A DNA stretch of 64,000 nt, taken from NCBI RefSeq assembly GCF_027579695.1, contig NC_083572.1:19106421-19170420 (forward strand), read 5' to 3'. Every line of letters starts with the position of its first letter. The first letter of the stretch is position 1. Under the pieces are notes generated by a model, which saw only the letters and a list, made by a program, of their open reading frames with translations, was not told the origin of the DNA and did not search any database. The translations under genes were made by a program, and so were the position numbers. The DNA comes from Neoarius graeffei (lineage: Eukaryota > Chordata > Actinopteri > Siluriformes > Ariidae). Positions 1-12,710 of this stretch are shown one piece after another.

Positions 1-463
1 ACAGACTGCAGTGCGAAGACCTGATCTCGTGTTGGAGGATGAAAATGAAAGAAAGATATGGATTGTCGATATGGCCTGTCCCCAAGAGGAAAGCCTGGAG
101 CAAGCATCAAGGAAGAAACTTGATAAGTACCAACAACTTGCTTTCAAGACCAGGGAGAAAAGACTAGGGCTGGCAGTTGAGATTGTCCCAGTCATTATTG
201 GATGTCTTGGCAGTGGTGTTGAGAAGGCAAGAGCGGTTAGGAAGTTAATTGATGAGAAAAATGCCTCCAGAGTAGTTATGAGGATGCAAGCGGCTGTTCT
301 CCTGGAAGGAGAGACCATCATGAGGAAAGTCTTTGGTGTACTGATACAGAGGAGTGACTAAGCTAAGGAGTATAAATTGTAGGAGAAGTCTCAAACTCGA
401 AGCAACATCCCAACAACTGTTTGGTGGGATCTTGATGTGGCCGGACACATAAGTGCCGGCTAA
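1..463 (+). mobile_element. R4/Dong/Rex6-like LINE, 3' end with endonuclease domain (copy 1)
   Basis: The reading frame at 11-361 is the C-terminal part of a non-LTR retrotransposon protein with a restriction-like endonuclease. It shows the R-P-D motif at the start, an acidic residue about 15 positions later in an IVDMA context, and a conserved VPVIIGCLG block that recurs in the copies at 1.6 and 26.5 kb. A short 3' UTR follows and the element ends directly in a TAA microsatellite. The 5' part lies outside the window. RLE-type LINEs of the R4 clade (Dong, Rex6) have this domain order; assignment to that clade is from motif resemblance. Confidence 0.72.
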
Positions 464-468
464 TTTAC

Positions 469-501
<33 letters not shown>
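464..501. repeat. TAA trinucleotide microsatellite between two LINE copies
   Basis: About twelve TAA units separate the 3' end of LINE copy 1 from the 5' truncation point of copy 2, so both junctions lie in the same trinucleotide repeat. Confidence 0.95.
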
Positions 502-502
<1 letters not shown>

Positions 503-1868
503 GAGTACTACAAGTGTATACGACTAGTGCTTAAGTCAGAATGGAATTCCATCAATAGAATAGATGCAATAAACACTCTTGCAGTCCCAGTTGTCACTTA
601 TGGCTTCATCATCAACTGGTAAATAGAAGCTCTTAAGAAACTGGACTGCAAAACAAGAAAACTATTAACAGATGCAAAAATGCATCACCTTAAATCAGAT
701 GTGGATAGGCTCTACCTCCCAAGAACATCAGGTAGAAGGGGCCTTATCCAAATTGAGACAACATACAAAACAACCACCATCGGTCTAGACACATACTTGA
801 ACGCTAAAGAAGACAGTCTCCTTGTGATTGCCAAAGACCATGAAAGAACAAAAAAAAAACAACATCAGTACATCATGAAGCTACCAAATTCAGAAGAGAG
901 CACAACACAACACAACAATAATTGAAATAGTGGCGAACGAGCCAGCCACCATCTATGCTCGAAGAACAAAGTTGAAAGCTAAACATCAAGCTTTAGAACA
1001 ACTAAAGAGTAAAGGGAAAGAAAAACCTTTACATGGACAGTACCCAAAACGAGTCAGTGACAAAGATGTTGATCAAGCCCAAACAAACCAATGGCTAAGA
1101 ACAGCTGACCTAAAATCTGAAACTGAAGGGTTTATTATTACAGCTCAAGACCAGTGCATCAAGACAAATTATTATTGGAACAGGATATTGAAAAATGGTA
1201 CCGACCCAATGTGTAGGATATGCAATAAACAACAAGAGACAATAGACCATCTAGTCTCTGGATGCTCAGAATTAGCCAAAACAGAATACGTACAAAGGCA
1301 CAATAAAGCCATAGCATACCTCCATTGGGCTATCTGTAAGCATTATAACATCAGAGTCAAAGACAAATATTATGAACATGAGCCATTAACTGTAATGGAA
1401 AACAATGACGCTCCTATACTCTGGGACATGTCAATCCAAACTGATAAAGAAATTAAGGCCAACAGACCAGATATAGTAGTGAAGGACAAGAAGGAAAGAG
1501 TTTGTCTGCTCATTGATATGTCTGTCCCCACCGAAAGAAACACTTCTTTAAAACCTACAGAAAAACTCTCCAAATACAAAGATCTAGAAATAGAAATTGA
1601 GAGAATGTGGGGTATGAAGATCACAACCATACCAGTGGTAATAGGTGCTCTTGGTGATCAAGAAAGGGATTGAAAAATACGCTAATAAAATCCCTGGTAA
1701 CATCAAGATACAAGAAATTCAGAAGCTCGTCCTTCTTGGCACTGTTCGCATATTAAGGAGGACCTTATCTACTTATCTATCAAGTAGATCCATCACACCC
1801 TCATGGTAGTCCAAAGTCCAAGGGATGGCCTCAGCTCCGTGAGTGAACAGAACAGGATATTAAGAAAT
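502..1868 (+). mobile_element. R4/Dong/Rex6-like LINE, 5'-truncated (copy 2)
   Basis: This fragment starts inside the reverse-transcriptase thumb region (in-frame stop near 620), continues at 680-925, and then has the endonuclease region at 930-1673. It is bounded on both sides by TAA repeats. The 5' junction lies in the repeat at 464-501 and the 3' junction in the repeat at 1869-1911. Stops and frame changes at about 620, 925 and 1660 show it is not functional. Confidence 0.75.
930..1673 (+). pseudogene. RLE-type LINE ORF fragment: CCHC motif plus PD-D endonuclease
   Basis: The translated fragment of 247 residues contains a C-x2-C-x8-H-x4-C zinc-binding motif at residues 95-112. It is followed by the restriction-like endonuclease signature with Pro-Asp at 180-181 and a second Asp at 196 in the block LLIDMSVP. 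The conserved IPVVIGALG block sits near residues 230-240. After that block the frame shifts by one base; the other frame continues with a lysine-rich tail ending in LLGTVRILRRTL, the same ending as in the copies at 0.3 and 26.6 kb. The order CCHC then PD-D endonuclease after the RT is diagnostic for R2/R4-type LINEs rather than APE-type LINEs. Upstream the RT C-terminus is in a different frame, so this is a decayed copy. No initiation codon is claimed: the frame merely opens at 930. Confidence 0.75.
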
Positions 1869-1869
1869 G

Positions 1870-1911
<42 letters not shown>
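1869..1911. repeat. TAA microsatellite at the LINE 3' end
   Basis: About fourteen TAA units follow the 3' end of LINE copy 2. Confidence 0.95.
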
Positions 1912-1912
1912 T

Positions 1913-2290
1913 GTCTTCTTATACTTCCCTTCACTGGAACTAAGAGGACCAAACATATATCAACATGACAATGCCCCTGTGCATAAAGCTAAGTCCATGA
2001 AGATATGGTTTGCCAAGGTTAACATGGAAGAAATCAAGTGGCCTGCGCAAATCCCTGACCTCAACCCCACTGAAAACTTTTGAGATGAACTGGAACATCA
2101 GTGTGCCCCAGGCCTCTTCGACCAACCCGACCTCACTAATGCTCTTATGGCTGAATGAACAAAAATCCTCACAATCATGCTCCAAAATCTAGTGGAAGGC
2201 CTTCCCAGAAGAGTGGAGGTTATTATAACAGCAACAGGGACTAAATCTGGAATTGGATGCAAAAAAAGCACAAACTTTTGGCCATAAAGT
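1913..2290 (+). mobile_element. Tc1-like transposon relic, 3' half of transposase
   Basis: Conceptual translation gives a QHDNAPVH block and then a PDLNPTENF block followed by a stop, which are the second Asp and the Glu regions of a Tc1/mariner DDE transposase. The end of the fragment (ACTTTTGGCCATAAAGTA) resembles a terminal inverted repeat also present at 8617. The 5' half is missing. Confidence 0.7.
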
Positions 2291-2819
2291 ATATACAAAG
2301 TGCATACCAATATTACTGTTTAATTCTCTCTTTCATAGCTGACCTCAAAATGTACCCCTTCTGTGAAATTACGTTCTTTTACACTAATTCAATTAGGTAA
2401 TTTTTTTTTTATTTGGTAATACGCAGGCTGTAAGGATACAAACCTTATTATCTTTCTGTTATGTTTGCAGATAGAATCTCATAAAGTTTATGAGACTCTC
2501 TGAAATCTAATGAAATTCTTATTTTTAGTTGCTGCTAAAGTGTAGGAAAAGCAAAGTGCCTGTAATTTTCTTGGAAAAGAGTTGAAGTTATCGTGCATAC
2601 CTCATGGCAGTGAGAACAGCTGGCAGCCAAACATTCAGCATTGCCTTTTATTAAGCAAGGTTTTCATTCTTATAAGTTGGGAAATTATGTGTGCCTCAGG
2701 ATTTATGCCTGCACCTGATTATCAGAACAAGGCCTCTATATCTATACTGATTATTATTTTTTTCCTCTTAAATCATTTAATTTATGTTTCCTGTTTCTGA
2801 GACCAAAGTAGACCGTTTT

Positions 2820-3170
2820 CATCCATTTATCCACTATCTGTAGCCACTTATCCTGTACAGGGTTGCAGACAAGCTAGAGCCTATCCCAGCTGACTATGGG
2901 CAGGAGGCAGGGTACACCCAGGTCATCGCAGGGCTAATGCATAGAAACAAACAACCATTCACACTCACACCTACGGTCAATTTAGAGCCACCAATTAACC
3001 TAACCTGCATGTCTCTGGACTGTGGGGGAAAACAGAGCACCCAGAGGAAACCCACTCAGACACAGGGAGAACATGCCATATAGAAAGGCCCTTGTCAGCT
3101 GCTGGGCTTGAACCCAGGACCTTCTTGCTGTGAGGCGACAGTGCTAACCACTACACCACTGTACCACCCA
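2820..3170 (-). mobile_element. tRNA-derived SINE (Mermaid-like family A), minus strand
   Basis: Read on the minus strand it starts with a tRNA-like head containing GTTAGCACTGTCGCCTCACA-type and GGTTCAAGCC-type boxes. The family-wide middle (CATGCAGGTTAGGTTAA) and the GATAAGTGGCTACAGATA tail follow. Flanks TAGACCGTTT and TAGACCATTT look like a slightly diverged target-site duplication. The family name is from memory; family A recurs about ten times in this window. Confidence 0.8.
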
Positions 3171-3180
3171 TAGACCATTT

Positions 3181-4414
3181 GAAATTTATAAAATACCAGA
3201 GAAAGACACTGGTGGACTGTGCAAATTGAATGTCATATGGCTCTTATGGTGCACAACAGATTAATTTTGAATATTATACAACTGATGTACATCCGTTTCA
3301 TAAAAGTCCTGTAAATGCTTTTTTACAGATTTTAATTTTATATCTATATTAAAGTTTTAAACATATTGTTCTTTGAAATTTCTTTTTAGGGTTTAAAAAA
3401 CAGATTTTCTGATTTGTTGGGGTTTTTTTTCCCCCAACCCTCTATATAGAACCTGCAGTAGAGGGTTTCACTTGCAGGGTGTGCTGCTTTGGTAAACTAA
3501 GAACCCTTTATTTCGAAAAGCAAAAGTTTGATCAAAACACAAGCTGTAGGCAGGTTAAAATCCTTTCAGTGACCACTCATCACTCTCATTTTTTTTCTGC
3601 CCTTGATGGATAAATCGTGCTCTTTCTCTGACACTCAGTCCTCTGAGTGGGAGGTAAGCAAAGATAAATCAGGGAGGCTCCATTCCCTCCTTTGCCCTCA
3701 TATTTCAGGAGGGGTTTGGAGATTTGGCATCAGGATTTGACATTCATTCTCTTAGGTGTGCAGAGAATGTACAGTAAACGTTCTCACATTTTAACTCTAC
3801 TTGATAGCACAAGACATTGACTTAGCTGGAGGCCTGGAAGGACTTGCCAAGGTCAACAAACAGCAAAGGGGAAGTTTGATGAAAAACATACCAGAACTGA
3901 CATCATAATGCAAAACCAAACAGAAGATTTCAATAAAATTGAAAAGAAAACAGACAGGGCTATTCTGTAAGTCTCTCTCCCTCTCAGTGGCACATCTGCA
4001 CGGCTGTTTTTCTTTTCCACGTCATTAAACGCACACCAAACTTTAGTTTGAGGCTCACTTTGTGCAAAACGCCTCCAAAGAAACCGGGTACGAAGGCGGA
4101 ACTCGCGCGTGCTCCTCTCGCGTGCGCACCGTGAACGCGTCAACTGCGCTCGAGCTTATTTAGAAAACTCTCCGTAGGGCGTAGGGTGCTATCCATGCAC
4201 ACTTCTGATGTACAGTATGATATGGACTCATCGTACACCTTAAATCCTGCATCTCTTGGCTTCAACAAATCCCCATAACCAGCTGTGCCTCAGAAGCTGA
4301 AGAACCTGCGCGCTGGATGAAACGATGCGAGCTTTAAGGTTCTCTGCTCTTCACGATGATCTGTGTAAAATAGCTGCAGGTGGATTTCATGTCTTTTAAA
4401 CGATTGTGTGCTGG
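3181..4414. other. Upstream region of wnt6; no gene recognised
   Basis: This is mostly AT-rich, becoming GC-richer from about 4000. I see no coding exon or recognisable repeat. It presumably contains the wnt6 promoter and 5' UTR. Two ATGs at about 4317 and 4326 open very short upstream frames that stop before 4415. Confidence 0.5.
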
Positions 4415-4476
4415 ATGATGCTCCCAACGCAAGCGCACCTTCTTCTTGTGTTCACTCTCACCGGTCACCTGTGGCG
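4415..4476 (+). CDS. wnt6: wnt6 coding exon 1 (signal peptide)
   Basis: Two adjacent ATGs lie at 4415 and 4418; the first is used here. The exon encodes a Met-Met-Leu-Pro start and a Leu-rich hydrophobic core ([10 protein letters not shown]) ending in L-W plus two bases of the next codon, followed by the donor GTAAGT. Joining to exon 2 gives L-W-R-I-M-G-S, which aligns with L-W-W-A-V-G-S of other Wnt6 proteins. This register match is the main support for such a short exon. Confidence 0.82.
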
Positions 4477-7400
4477 GTAAGTTGCAATACTTCGTGCATA
4501 TGGTGCATTAAGGATAAACTAAATCTACCTATGCATTTGGTTACTTACTGCATGCTGCTTAATAGAAAGCATAGCATTGCCTACTACAGCACATTAAACT
4601 AAGGGTATTCGGTAGTGTGCATACCTCTGTTAAGCCACATATTATCAACATCAAAATCTAATCACTTGAGCCTAGGACAATACTAAAGCTGTACACCAAA
4701 TGTCATGAGGGCCTTTCTGTGTGGAGTTTACATGTTCTCCCCGTGTCTGAGTGGGTTTCTTCCGGATGCTCCAGTTTCCCCCCCACAGTCCAAAGACATG
4801 CAGGTTAGGTTAATTGGTGGCTCTAAATTGACCGTAGGTGTGAGTGTGAATGGTTGTTTGTCTCTATGTGTCAGCCCTGCGATGACCTGGCGATTTGTCC
4901 AGGGTGTACCACACCTTTCACCCATACTCAGCTGGGCTAGGCTCCAGCTTGCCTGCAACCCTGTAGAACAGGATATATCTGTATTCGCATCAAAATCTAA
5001 TCACTTGTTCCTTGGCCCATGGCCCACCTTTCTTCATATTTTCATCAAAATCATTTCACTACATTTTGAGTTATGTTAGCAAATGACAAACAAATGAAGG
5101 CAAAAACATAACCTCCTCCAATAAAGCTGGCAGAGGTAAAGAACAATTTCAGGTAGTCTTGTCATTACTGAAACATATGAGCTCAGTCATGATCTATGAG
5201 AGAGTAATCATATCTGAGGGTATTGTAGATGAGCAGGGAGACCTCATGGTTTCAAATTTGCCTCAGTGACATTTACAAGATGTCTGTGAAGATTCTCAAT
5301 CATCCAGGTCATAGTAAACTGTGGGTGGTAGAAATGGGCAACTGGACTTGCTTGAAGATTCTTGAAAACGTTTCACCTCTCGTCCAAAAGGCTTCCTCAG
5401 TTCTGTCTGTCATACTCCCTATTAGTCAGACAGAACTGAGAAAGCCTTTTGGACGAGAGGTGAAAAGTTTTCAAGAATCTTCAAGCAAGTCCAGTTGCCC
5501 ATTTCTACCACCCACAGTTCATTTACAAGATGCACTTCCTGGACTTCCTCTGATAATAGATGTGAAAATGGTTCATGCCATTTCATATCAAAACACAAAA
5601 CAATTACTTTTATAGACAAACAGAAAAAGAAGTTTACTTGTATCCTTTCATAGAAAGCGTTTTTGGTCTGTGTATTATGTTCAGAAAGTGTGTGTGTGTG
5701 TGTGTGTGTGCTCTGAGAAAAGTTCTTAACATTATTCCACTTCACTAACTGCAGTATTATGGGCAGTCCTCTTGTGATGGACCCAAACAGCATTTGCAGG
5801 AGGAGTAAGCCTGCAGGAGGTGCATATAGTGAACTGTGCCAAACCCAACCTGAAATAATCCAAGAAGTTGCCAAAGGTGCACGGTTAGGAATACGTGAAT
5901 GCCAACACCAGTTTCACCATCAACGCTGGAACTGTACAGGTCATGGCAAGAGTCTTGGCAAGATCCTGCAACAAGGTGAATCTCACTGACAATAATGTGT
6001 TCATGTCTCCATAAAGTCAATGCAAGTGTTCCATGAAATGATAGTTTTCCAAAAAAAAAAATGCTTTTATGTATCCAAGGGTAAAGCATGTATTAAAAAC
6101 ATGACTGCAATCACAGGGTATATTTATAAGTTTGGCTATTGTTAATTTAACTCCTTTGAAATATTAATGACTTTAATTACAATCTTAATTACAAAGTTAT
6201 CTCAAATTGCCAACTGTAAAAAAAAAAATACCATTCCAGTGTGACACTGCTCCTTAGTTATTTCAGAAAACACCCTGAGATTTTAAAAGAAGTGTCTGTT
6301 CGTTAGTGAAAAAAAAATTATCCTGGAAAATAGAACCTTCTTAAATTCCCAGAAAGAGAGTTTGGTGGGAGCATTTTCCCAAGGAATGTGTAATATGTAG
6401 AGTGATGCTTAGCTACCAGGGTGTCAACTCACTCCTTAGTCAGAGATTAGTCACAGTTTAGCGAGGCTTGTCTGTATTTCAGACACATGCACACATAGAG
6501 ACAAGCGCTCTGTGAGAGTCTCTCTGTCTCTGTGCTCTAATATTGTTTTTAATCACACCCTTGCTGACTTCCCCTAATCTTTTCCCTGTGGAGAAATCCC
6601 ATTACTTCTGCATCTTTTTTGAACTACTTCTCATGCTTGGAGGAATGCGCTATCTACCCTCTTCCACATACATCAGCTCACCGATGCCAATGATTGGCTA
6701 GTGTGTATGTGATTGATAAGAGAGACAGTATGCTGTCCCTCCTATACAGATACCATGTCCACATTTGCTCCCTTGGCACCTGAGTACAGATGGCCATGAC
6801 TGTTGATCTCTCAATGATAGGCCAGTACAATATAATAAAGAGTAGGTATTCGTCAATCCCGGGGGTTATGGAGTTGTGCCCTGGGCACCTATCCAGGAAG
6901 AGCGTCTGTTGTGACTGTGGAGTCTGATGCAGGAGTGACAGTCCCTGTCACAGTGGGCGCAGGTGAAGGCTCAGGCAGGTTTCTCTGCTGGTGGCAGGGA
7001 CTTCCTCTTGAGTCGTTTCTTCTCAGCTTGCCGCATCAGCTCAGTTTCAAACTTGGCTGTTTTGTTTTTGCTTATTTTTACCTGGTGCATGATTGACAAT
7101 CCGCTTGTCAGGTTTGCCTTATGCGCCATGCACCCAGTGAAGCAGGCAGACCATGACGGAACATCACCTTATTGGCTGGGGGCTGGCCAGCTTGAGGTGG
7201 GCAGTAGATGTCCAGTGAAATCCTAGGATTTCTCCCACTGTTGGAAGCGACCCCTAGTGCCTCACCCTACGCCAATCGAGTAATAGGCTTAGAACTGGTA
7301 ACTGCCACTTCCTGTGTTGTTTCAACACTGTCAAGCAATGCTGGAGTGTCCTCTCCAGGGCACAAGCCTGGGCATATTGTATGGAGAACCAACTGTTGCC

Positions 7401-8990
7401 CATGCAGTAGGTCCCCCCTCTCTACACCACCAATGTGATTCAAGGAAAAGGCAGTCGCCGATACAGCTTGCGATACAGCGGTGTCATCGCAGGAGTTGCC
7501 AGAGTGTAGCTGAAAACAGCTGCAAACCGCCTTAGGGGCTCCAGCTCCGGATTTTTCCTCAGGGTTGACTTCCAAAGCCTTTCCCGTGAATGGGTATGCC
7601 ACAAGGCAGCCGAGGTTTGAGATCAGAGTTTTACTATATAAAATATAATGAAAATATAAAAATACAGAAAAGGCATATAAAAACACCTAGAATTTAAAGA
7701 AGGTACCAAAATATTTTCCTGAAAAGAAATATATTAATTGGAAATAGACAAATTCCTACATGCCCTCCACTCCCTTATACACTCCTTGTGCTGCAAGAGG
7801 CTACTTGTGTGATGAAGGTGCTACAGACTTCCCAGGCATGAATCAACAAGAGCATGTTAGTGCATTATTGAAATGCAAGACATGAGTGCTAATCCTATGG
7901 TAGTTTAATAGAGCAGGGGTTCTCAACCTCAGTCCAGGAAACTCGCAGCCAAGTGCTTCCTGATTTTAATCAGGTGTATTGGGAGCAGAAAAAGCTCAAA
8001 CCCTGGGTACTAAGTTTTTGCTAGACGGTTGTGAGCAAGTTTGTCTGCAACATATAGTTTTTATATAGGCCATGAGAGGGCAGGGGTTCCACCATCACTC
8101 TGGCCAGGAGTGCTTCAACCAAAATCAAAATCATAAATCTCTACATGAATAACGATGATCTTCTCCCACCCCTTCCATTTAAATTCAAGTATAATACTGT
8201 CTCAGTGTGAGTTCCAGATAATGACTGTAACTTGAGCGAGCTTTCTGTTTGAGAAATGAGAGGAATTTTCTCTTCATTACACACCTGTATGAGCAGGGCT
8301 TTCAGGAATGTGACATGCAAAAGGTCAGCAATTTGCTCAGTTCTGATAGATGGAATGTGGCCTATGTGAATTTGATACCAATAATTAGCACTTCTCAGAG
8401 ATCTCCTTGATTCTTCTAGAAGAAAACACACCCTTTTGGCAAATGAAGGTACATCCAGACAAGTCTAGACAAGACAGATGTGCAAGGAATACATACGCAT
8501 TTAGGTCAATAAGGTAATGCTTTGTATATTCAGGATGTATCTTCAAGAATAAAATGGAGAATATAGGAAATAAATAAGTGTTTTGTAATTGTTAACTAAA
8601 CAGAGGAGGCATATACAGTCTATGGCCAAAAGTATGTGGACACCAACCCATTACACGCATGTCAGCCTTCCCCAAACTGTTACCACAAAATTTTCTAGAA
8701 TATCTTTATATGCCATATTCCCTTCACTAAACTATAGGGGGCTTGTCCAAATGTGTTCTAGCATGACAATGCCCCTGTGCACAAAGCACGGTCCATGAAG
8801 ACATGGTTTGCCAAAGTTGGAATGAAAGAACTTAAGTGACCTAAACAAAGCCCTGACCTCCCATTACAAGAAGGCTACAGTAACTCAAATAACCACTTTT
8901 TACAACCATGGTGAGCAGAAAAGCATCTCTGAAAATGCAACACATCAAGCCTTCAGACAGATGGGCTACAACAGCAGAAGAAGGCTACAG

Positions 8991-9058
<68 letters not shown>

Positions 9059-10228
9059 AGCGAGCAAGAGAGAAATGTATTTGTTGCATAAGTATTCACC
9101 CCCAGGTCAATACATACCGGCTCTTAGATTATGTCATCATAGATTATGCATACAAGTATATTTGTGTATGTTATGTTAAGTGCTTTATTTCTTCTCAGAT
9201 ATTCGGGAGACAGCCTTCGTAAATGGCATCACGGCTGCAGGAGTGCTGTATGCAGTAACACGGGCCTGCAGCCAGGGGGAGCTGATACATTGTGGTTGTG
9301 TGGCTATTAAAAGCTCTTCTGGTAGCTCCAATGAGCAGGCTATGGAGAATCCAAACCCTGTGCTCCAGGACCAGCACTGGCAGTGGGGAGGTTGTGGGGA
9401 TGATGTGGACTATGGCTATAAGATTTCCCGGCAGTTCATGGACACCAGGAAGCAGAAGGGCAAAAGTGATATCAAGAGCCTGATTGATCTACACAACAAT
9501 GAGGCAGGCAGACTGGTATGGAAACAGCATGTTTTACTGGTAGGGGGGCATTAGGAGCATTAGGAAGAGATAAGTTAAAATGGGTTGAACAAGGTCTAGC
9601 ACATATTACCTCAAGTGATTGAGTAATAAAAGTCATGAATGCAACCATACATTTTCAGTAGCCTCTTTATCATGGTGGATACAGAGCCTGTCGCAAGAAC
9701 TCTTAGTGTTAGGCAGGAATACACACTGGATCAGACACTCGTCCATTGCAGGGCACCATGCACACACATTCATACCTTAGAATCATCATTCAAACTTGTG
9801 GCATGTTTTTTGGGAGATGGGAGAAAACCCAAGAACCCAGGAGAAAACCAAGTGGACAAATAGAGAACATACAAAAAGTCCACATAGACAGTAACCCCAG
9901 CTTAGATAAACTGAACCAGGGACCATGGAGCTGTGACATGGCAAAGCTACCCACTCCACCACCATGCTCCCCAAATCATAAATTAAAAGATTATTGGTCA
10001 ATTGCTTTTATCAATCAGTCATTTAGATCATGTGTTTTTGAAGTTATGACAGACAGTGCTAAATACTACACCATAGTAAACTATTAAAAATGGTGTTATG
10101 ATGGAACAACACAGACTCTGAAGCCACTGTTTTCAGGATAACTCCTGTGTTTTGGGTCTAGTACAAATTCCTTGAACTCGGCAGCGCTCTGCAGGAAACT
10201 GAAACACTGTTGAACCATCAACATTGTT

Positions 10229-10264
<36 letters not shown>

Positions 10265-12658
10265 TTTAGTGAGCTCTGTGTTTTTGCTTTAATGAAATCT
10301 GTGTTTTTGCTAACAGGGTGTTGTTATGATACCATTTTAATAGGTGTCCCATTTACAAAATTTTATTCCTGTACAACTCCATTTGAACAATATGGAGCAA
10401 ATTAGTTTTAAGGGGTGGAAAATATTGCATAAATATCATATTACAGTGCTAGTATAGTATAGTGTAGTGCACAAATTGTTTTTTCACAATTAATCAAGTC
10501 CTTTTTGTTGTGAGTGAAGTTTGTGAGTAAAAACTGTATTATGATATGGTGTAACATGTTTTGGTATCTTGTTGGCAACCAAATATCCCCACAAGGATAG
10601 GAATATCTGAGAGTTTTGACATTGTGGGAACGTTTGGCTGGTCCCCATGAGGAAAATTGCTGTTTTAAGCAAAAACAGCCACAATTATTTATTTGAAAAA
10701 CTAAAAGAGCCAAATGGTTTCATTTTGGTTACTGTGTTTAAGGTTGGACTTACTGTACAGTGTCTTGTAAAAGTATTCATCCCCCTTGGTGTTTGTCCTG
10801 TTTTGTCGCATTACAAGCTGGAATTAAAATGGATTTTTGGAGGGTTAGCACCATTTGATTTACACAGCATGCTTACATATTTAAAAGGTGCAAATTATTT
10901 TATTTTTTTATTGTGACACAAACAATAACTAAGATAAAAAAAACAGAAATATACAGTGTGCATAAGTATTCACCCCCTTTCATATGAAACCCCTAAATAA
11001 GAGCTGGTCCAAACAATTCACTTCATAAGTCACATAATTAGTTGATTAAGATCCACCTGTGTGCAATCAAAGTGTCACATGATCTGTCACATGATGTCTG
11101 TATAAATCAACTTGTTCTGGAGGACCCTGTCTCTGCAACACTACTAAAGCAAGAAAAATGAAAACCAAGGAGCCTCCAAACAGGTCAGAGACAAAGTTGT
11201 GAAGAAGTATAGATCAGGGTTGGGTTATAAAAAAAAAAAATTCCAAACTTTGAATATCCCATGGAGCACCATTAAATCCATTATAGCAAAATGGAAAGAA
11301 TATGTCACTACTACAAACCTGACAAGAGAAGGCCACCCACCAAAACTCACAGACATTAATCAGAGATGCAACAAAGATAACACCGAAGGAGCTGCAAAGA
11401 TCCACAGCGGAGATGGCAGTATCTGTCCATAGGACCACTTTAAGCCATACACTCCACAGAGCAGGGCTTTATGGAAGAGTGGCCAGAAAAAAAGAACACA
11501 ATAAGAAAACATGTTTGGAGTTTGCCCAACAGCATGTGGCAGACTCCCCAAACACATGGATGAAGATTCTCTGGTCAGATGAGACTAAAATTTATCTTTT
11601 TGGCCGTCATGGGAAATGCCATGTGTGGCGCAAACCCAACACCCTGAGAACACCATTCCTACAACGAAGCATGGTGGTGTCAGCATCATGCTGTAGGGAT
11701 GTTTTTCATCTGCAGGGACAGGAAAGCTGGTCAGAACTGAAGGAAAGATGGGTGGCCCTAAATACAGGGCAATTCTGGAGGAAAACCTGTTTGAGTCGGC
11801 CAGAGGTTTGAGACTGGGATGAAGGTTCACATTCCAGCAGGACAATGACCCTAAACATACTGCTAAAGCTACATTGGAGTGGTTTAAAGGGAAACATGTA
11901 AATGTCTTGGAATGGCCTAGTTAAAGCCCAGACCTCAATCCAATTGAGAATCTGTGACATAACTTGAAGATTGCTGTACACCAGTGCAACCCATCTAACT
12001 TGAAGGAGTTGGAGCAGTTTTGCCTTGAGGAATGGGCAAAAATCCCAGTGGCTAGATGTGCTGAACTAATAGAGACATACCCCAAGAGACTTGCAGCTGT
12101 AATTGCAGCAAAAGGTGGCTCTATAAAGTATTGACTTTGGGGTGTGAATATCTATGCACACTCCAGATTTCTGTTTTTTCATCTTGATTATTGTTTGTGT
12201 CACAATAAAACAACAGTTTTCACCTTTAAAGTTGTAGGCATGTTGTGTAAATCAAATGGTGCTAACCCCCCGAAAATCTATTTTAATTCCAGCTTGTAAC
12301 AGCTTGGGACAAAACAGGACAAACACCAAGGGGGATGAATACTTTTTCAAGACACTGTAGGTGTCGTATAGAGTTAATTAGCTGCATTAATAATTAATGA
12401 TAGTAAGACAACCGTGAGTGTGTGTATTTGCAATATTTCGCCAGTTGCCGCCAGGCACAGTCATCTCTATGGCAGTTTAATGTAATGTTCTTCACATCGC
12501 TCACAAGACATTAAAACACGATGAATTAAAAGGGCAGGCAACAGATCACCTTGTGAATTACAGATGAATTATGTCTAAGAGATTAATTTAAATGAACCCC
12601 AGCCAAATGCTTCTCCTTGAAGTGTCTGCTTGTAAATATGTCTTTCTTGTTTTTTTGT

Positions 12659-12710
<52 letters not shown>

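Noticed and set aside
5395-5450. Hammerhead-like ribozyme in the fold-back arm
   Set aside because: A CTGAGGA...GTGAAA pattern is vaguely reminiscent, but the core does not match the hammerhead consensus and the stems are unconvincing.
5317-5519. Hairpin as a microRNA precursor
   Set aside because: The arms are far too long and perfect for a typical precursor, and the unit has a transposition duplication.
6911-7535. Several overlapping open frames in wnt6 intron 2
   Set aside because: GC-rich composition makes such frames likely by chance; none resembles a protein family.
11585-11981. Minus-strand frames over the Tc1 transposase
   Set aside because: Shadows of the plus-strand transposase region.
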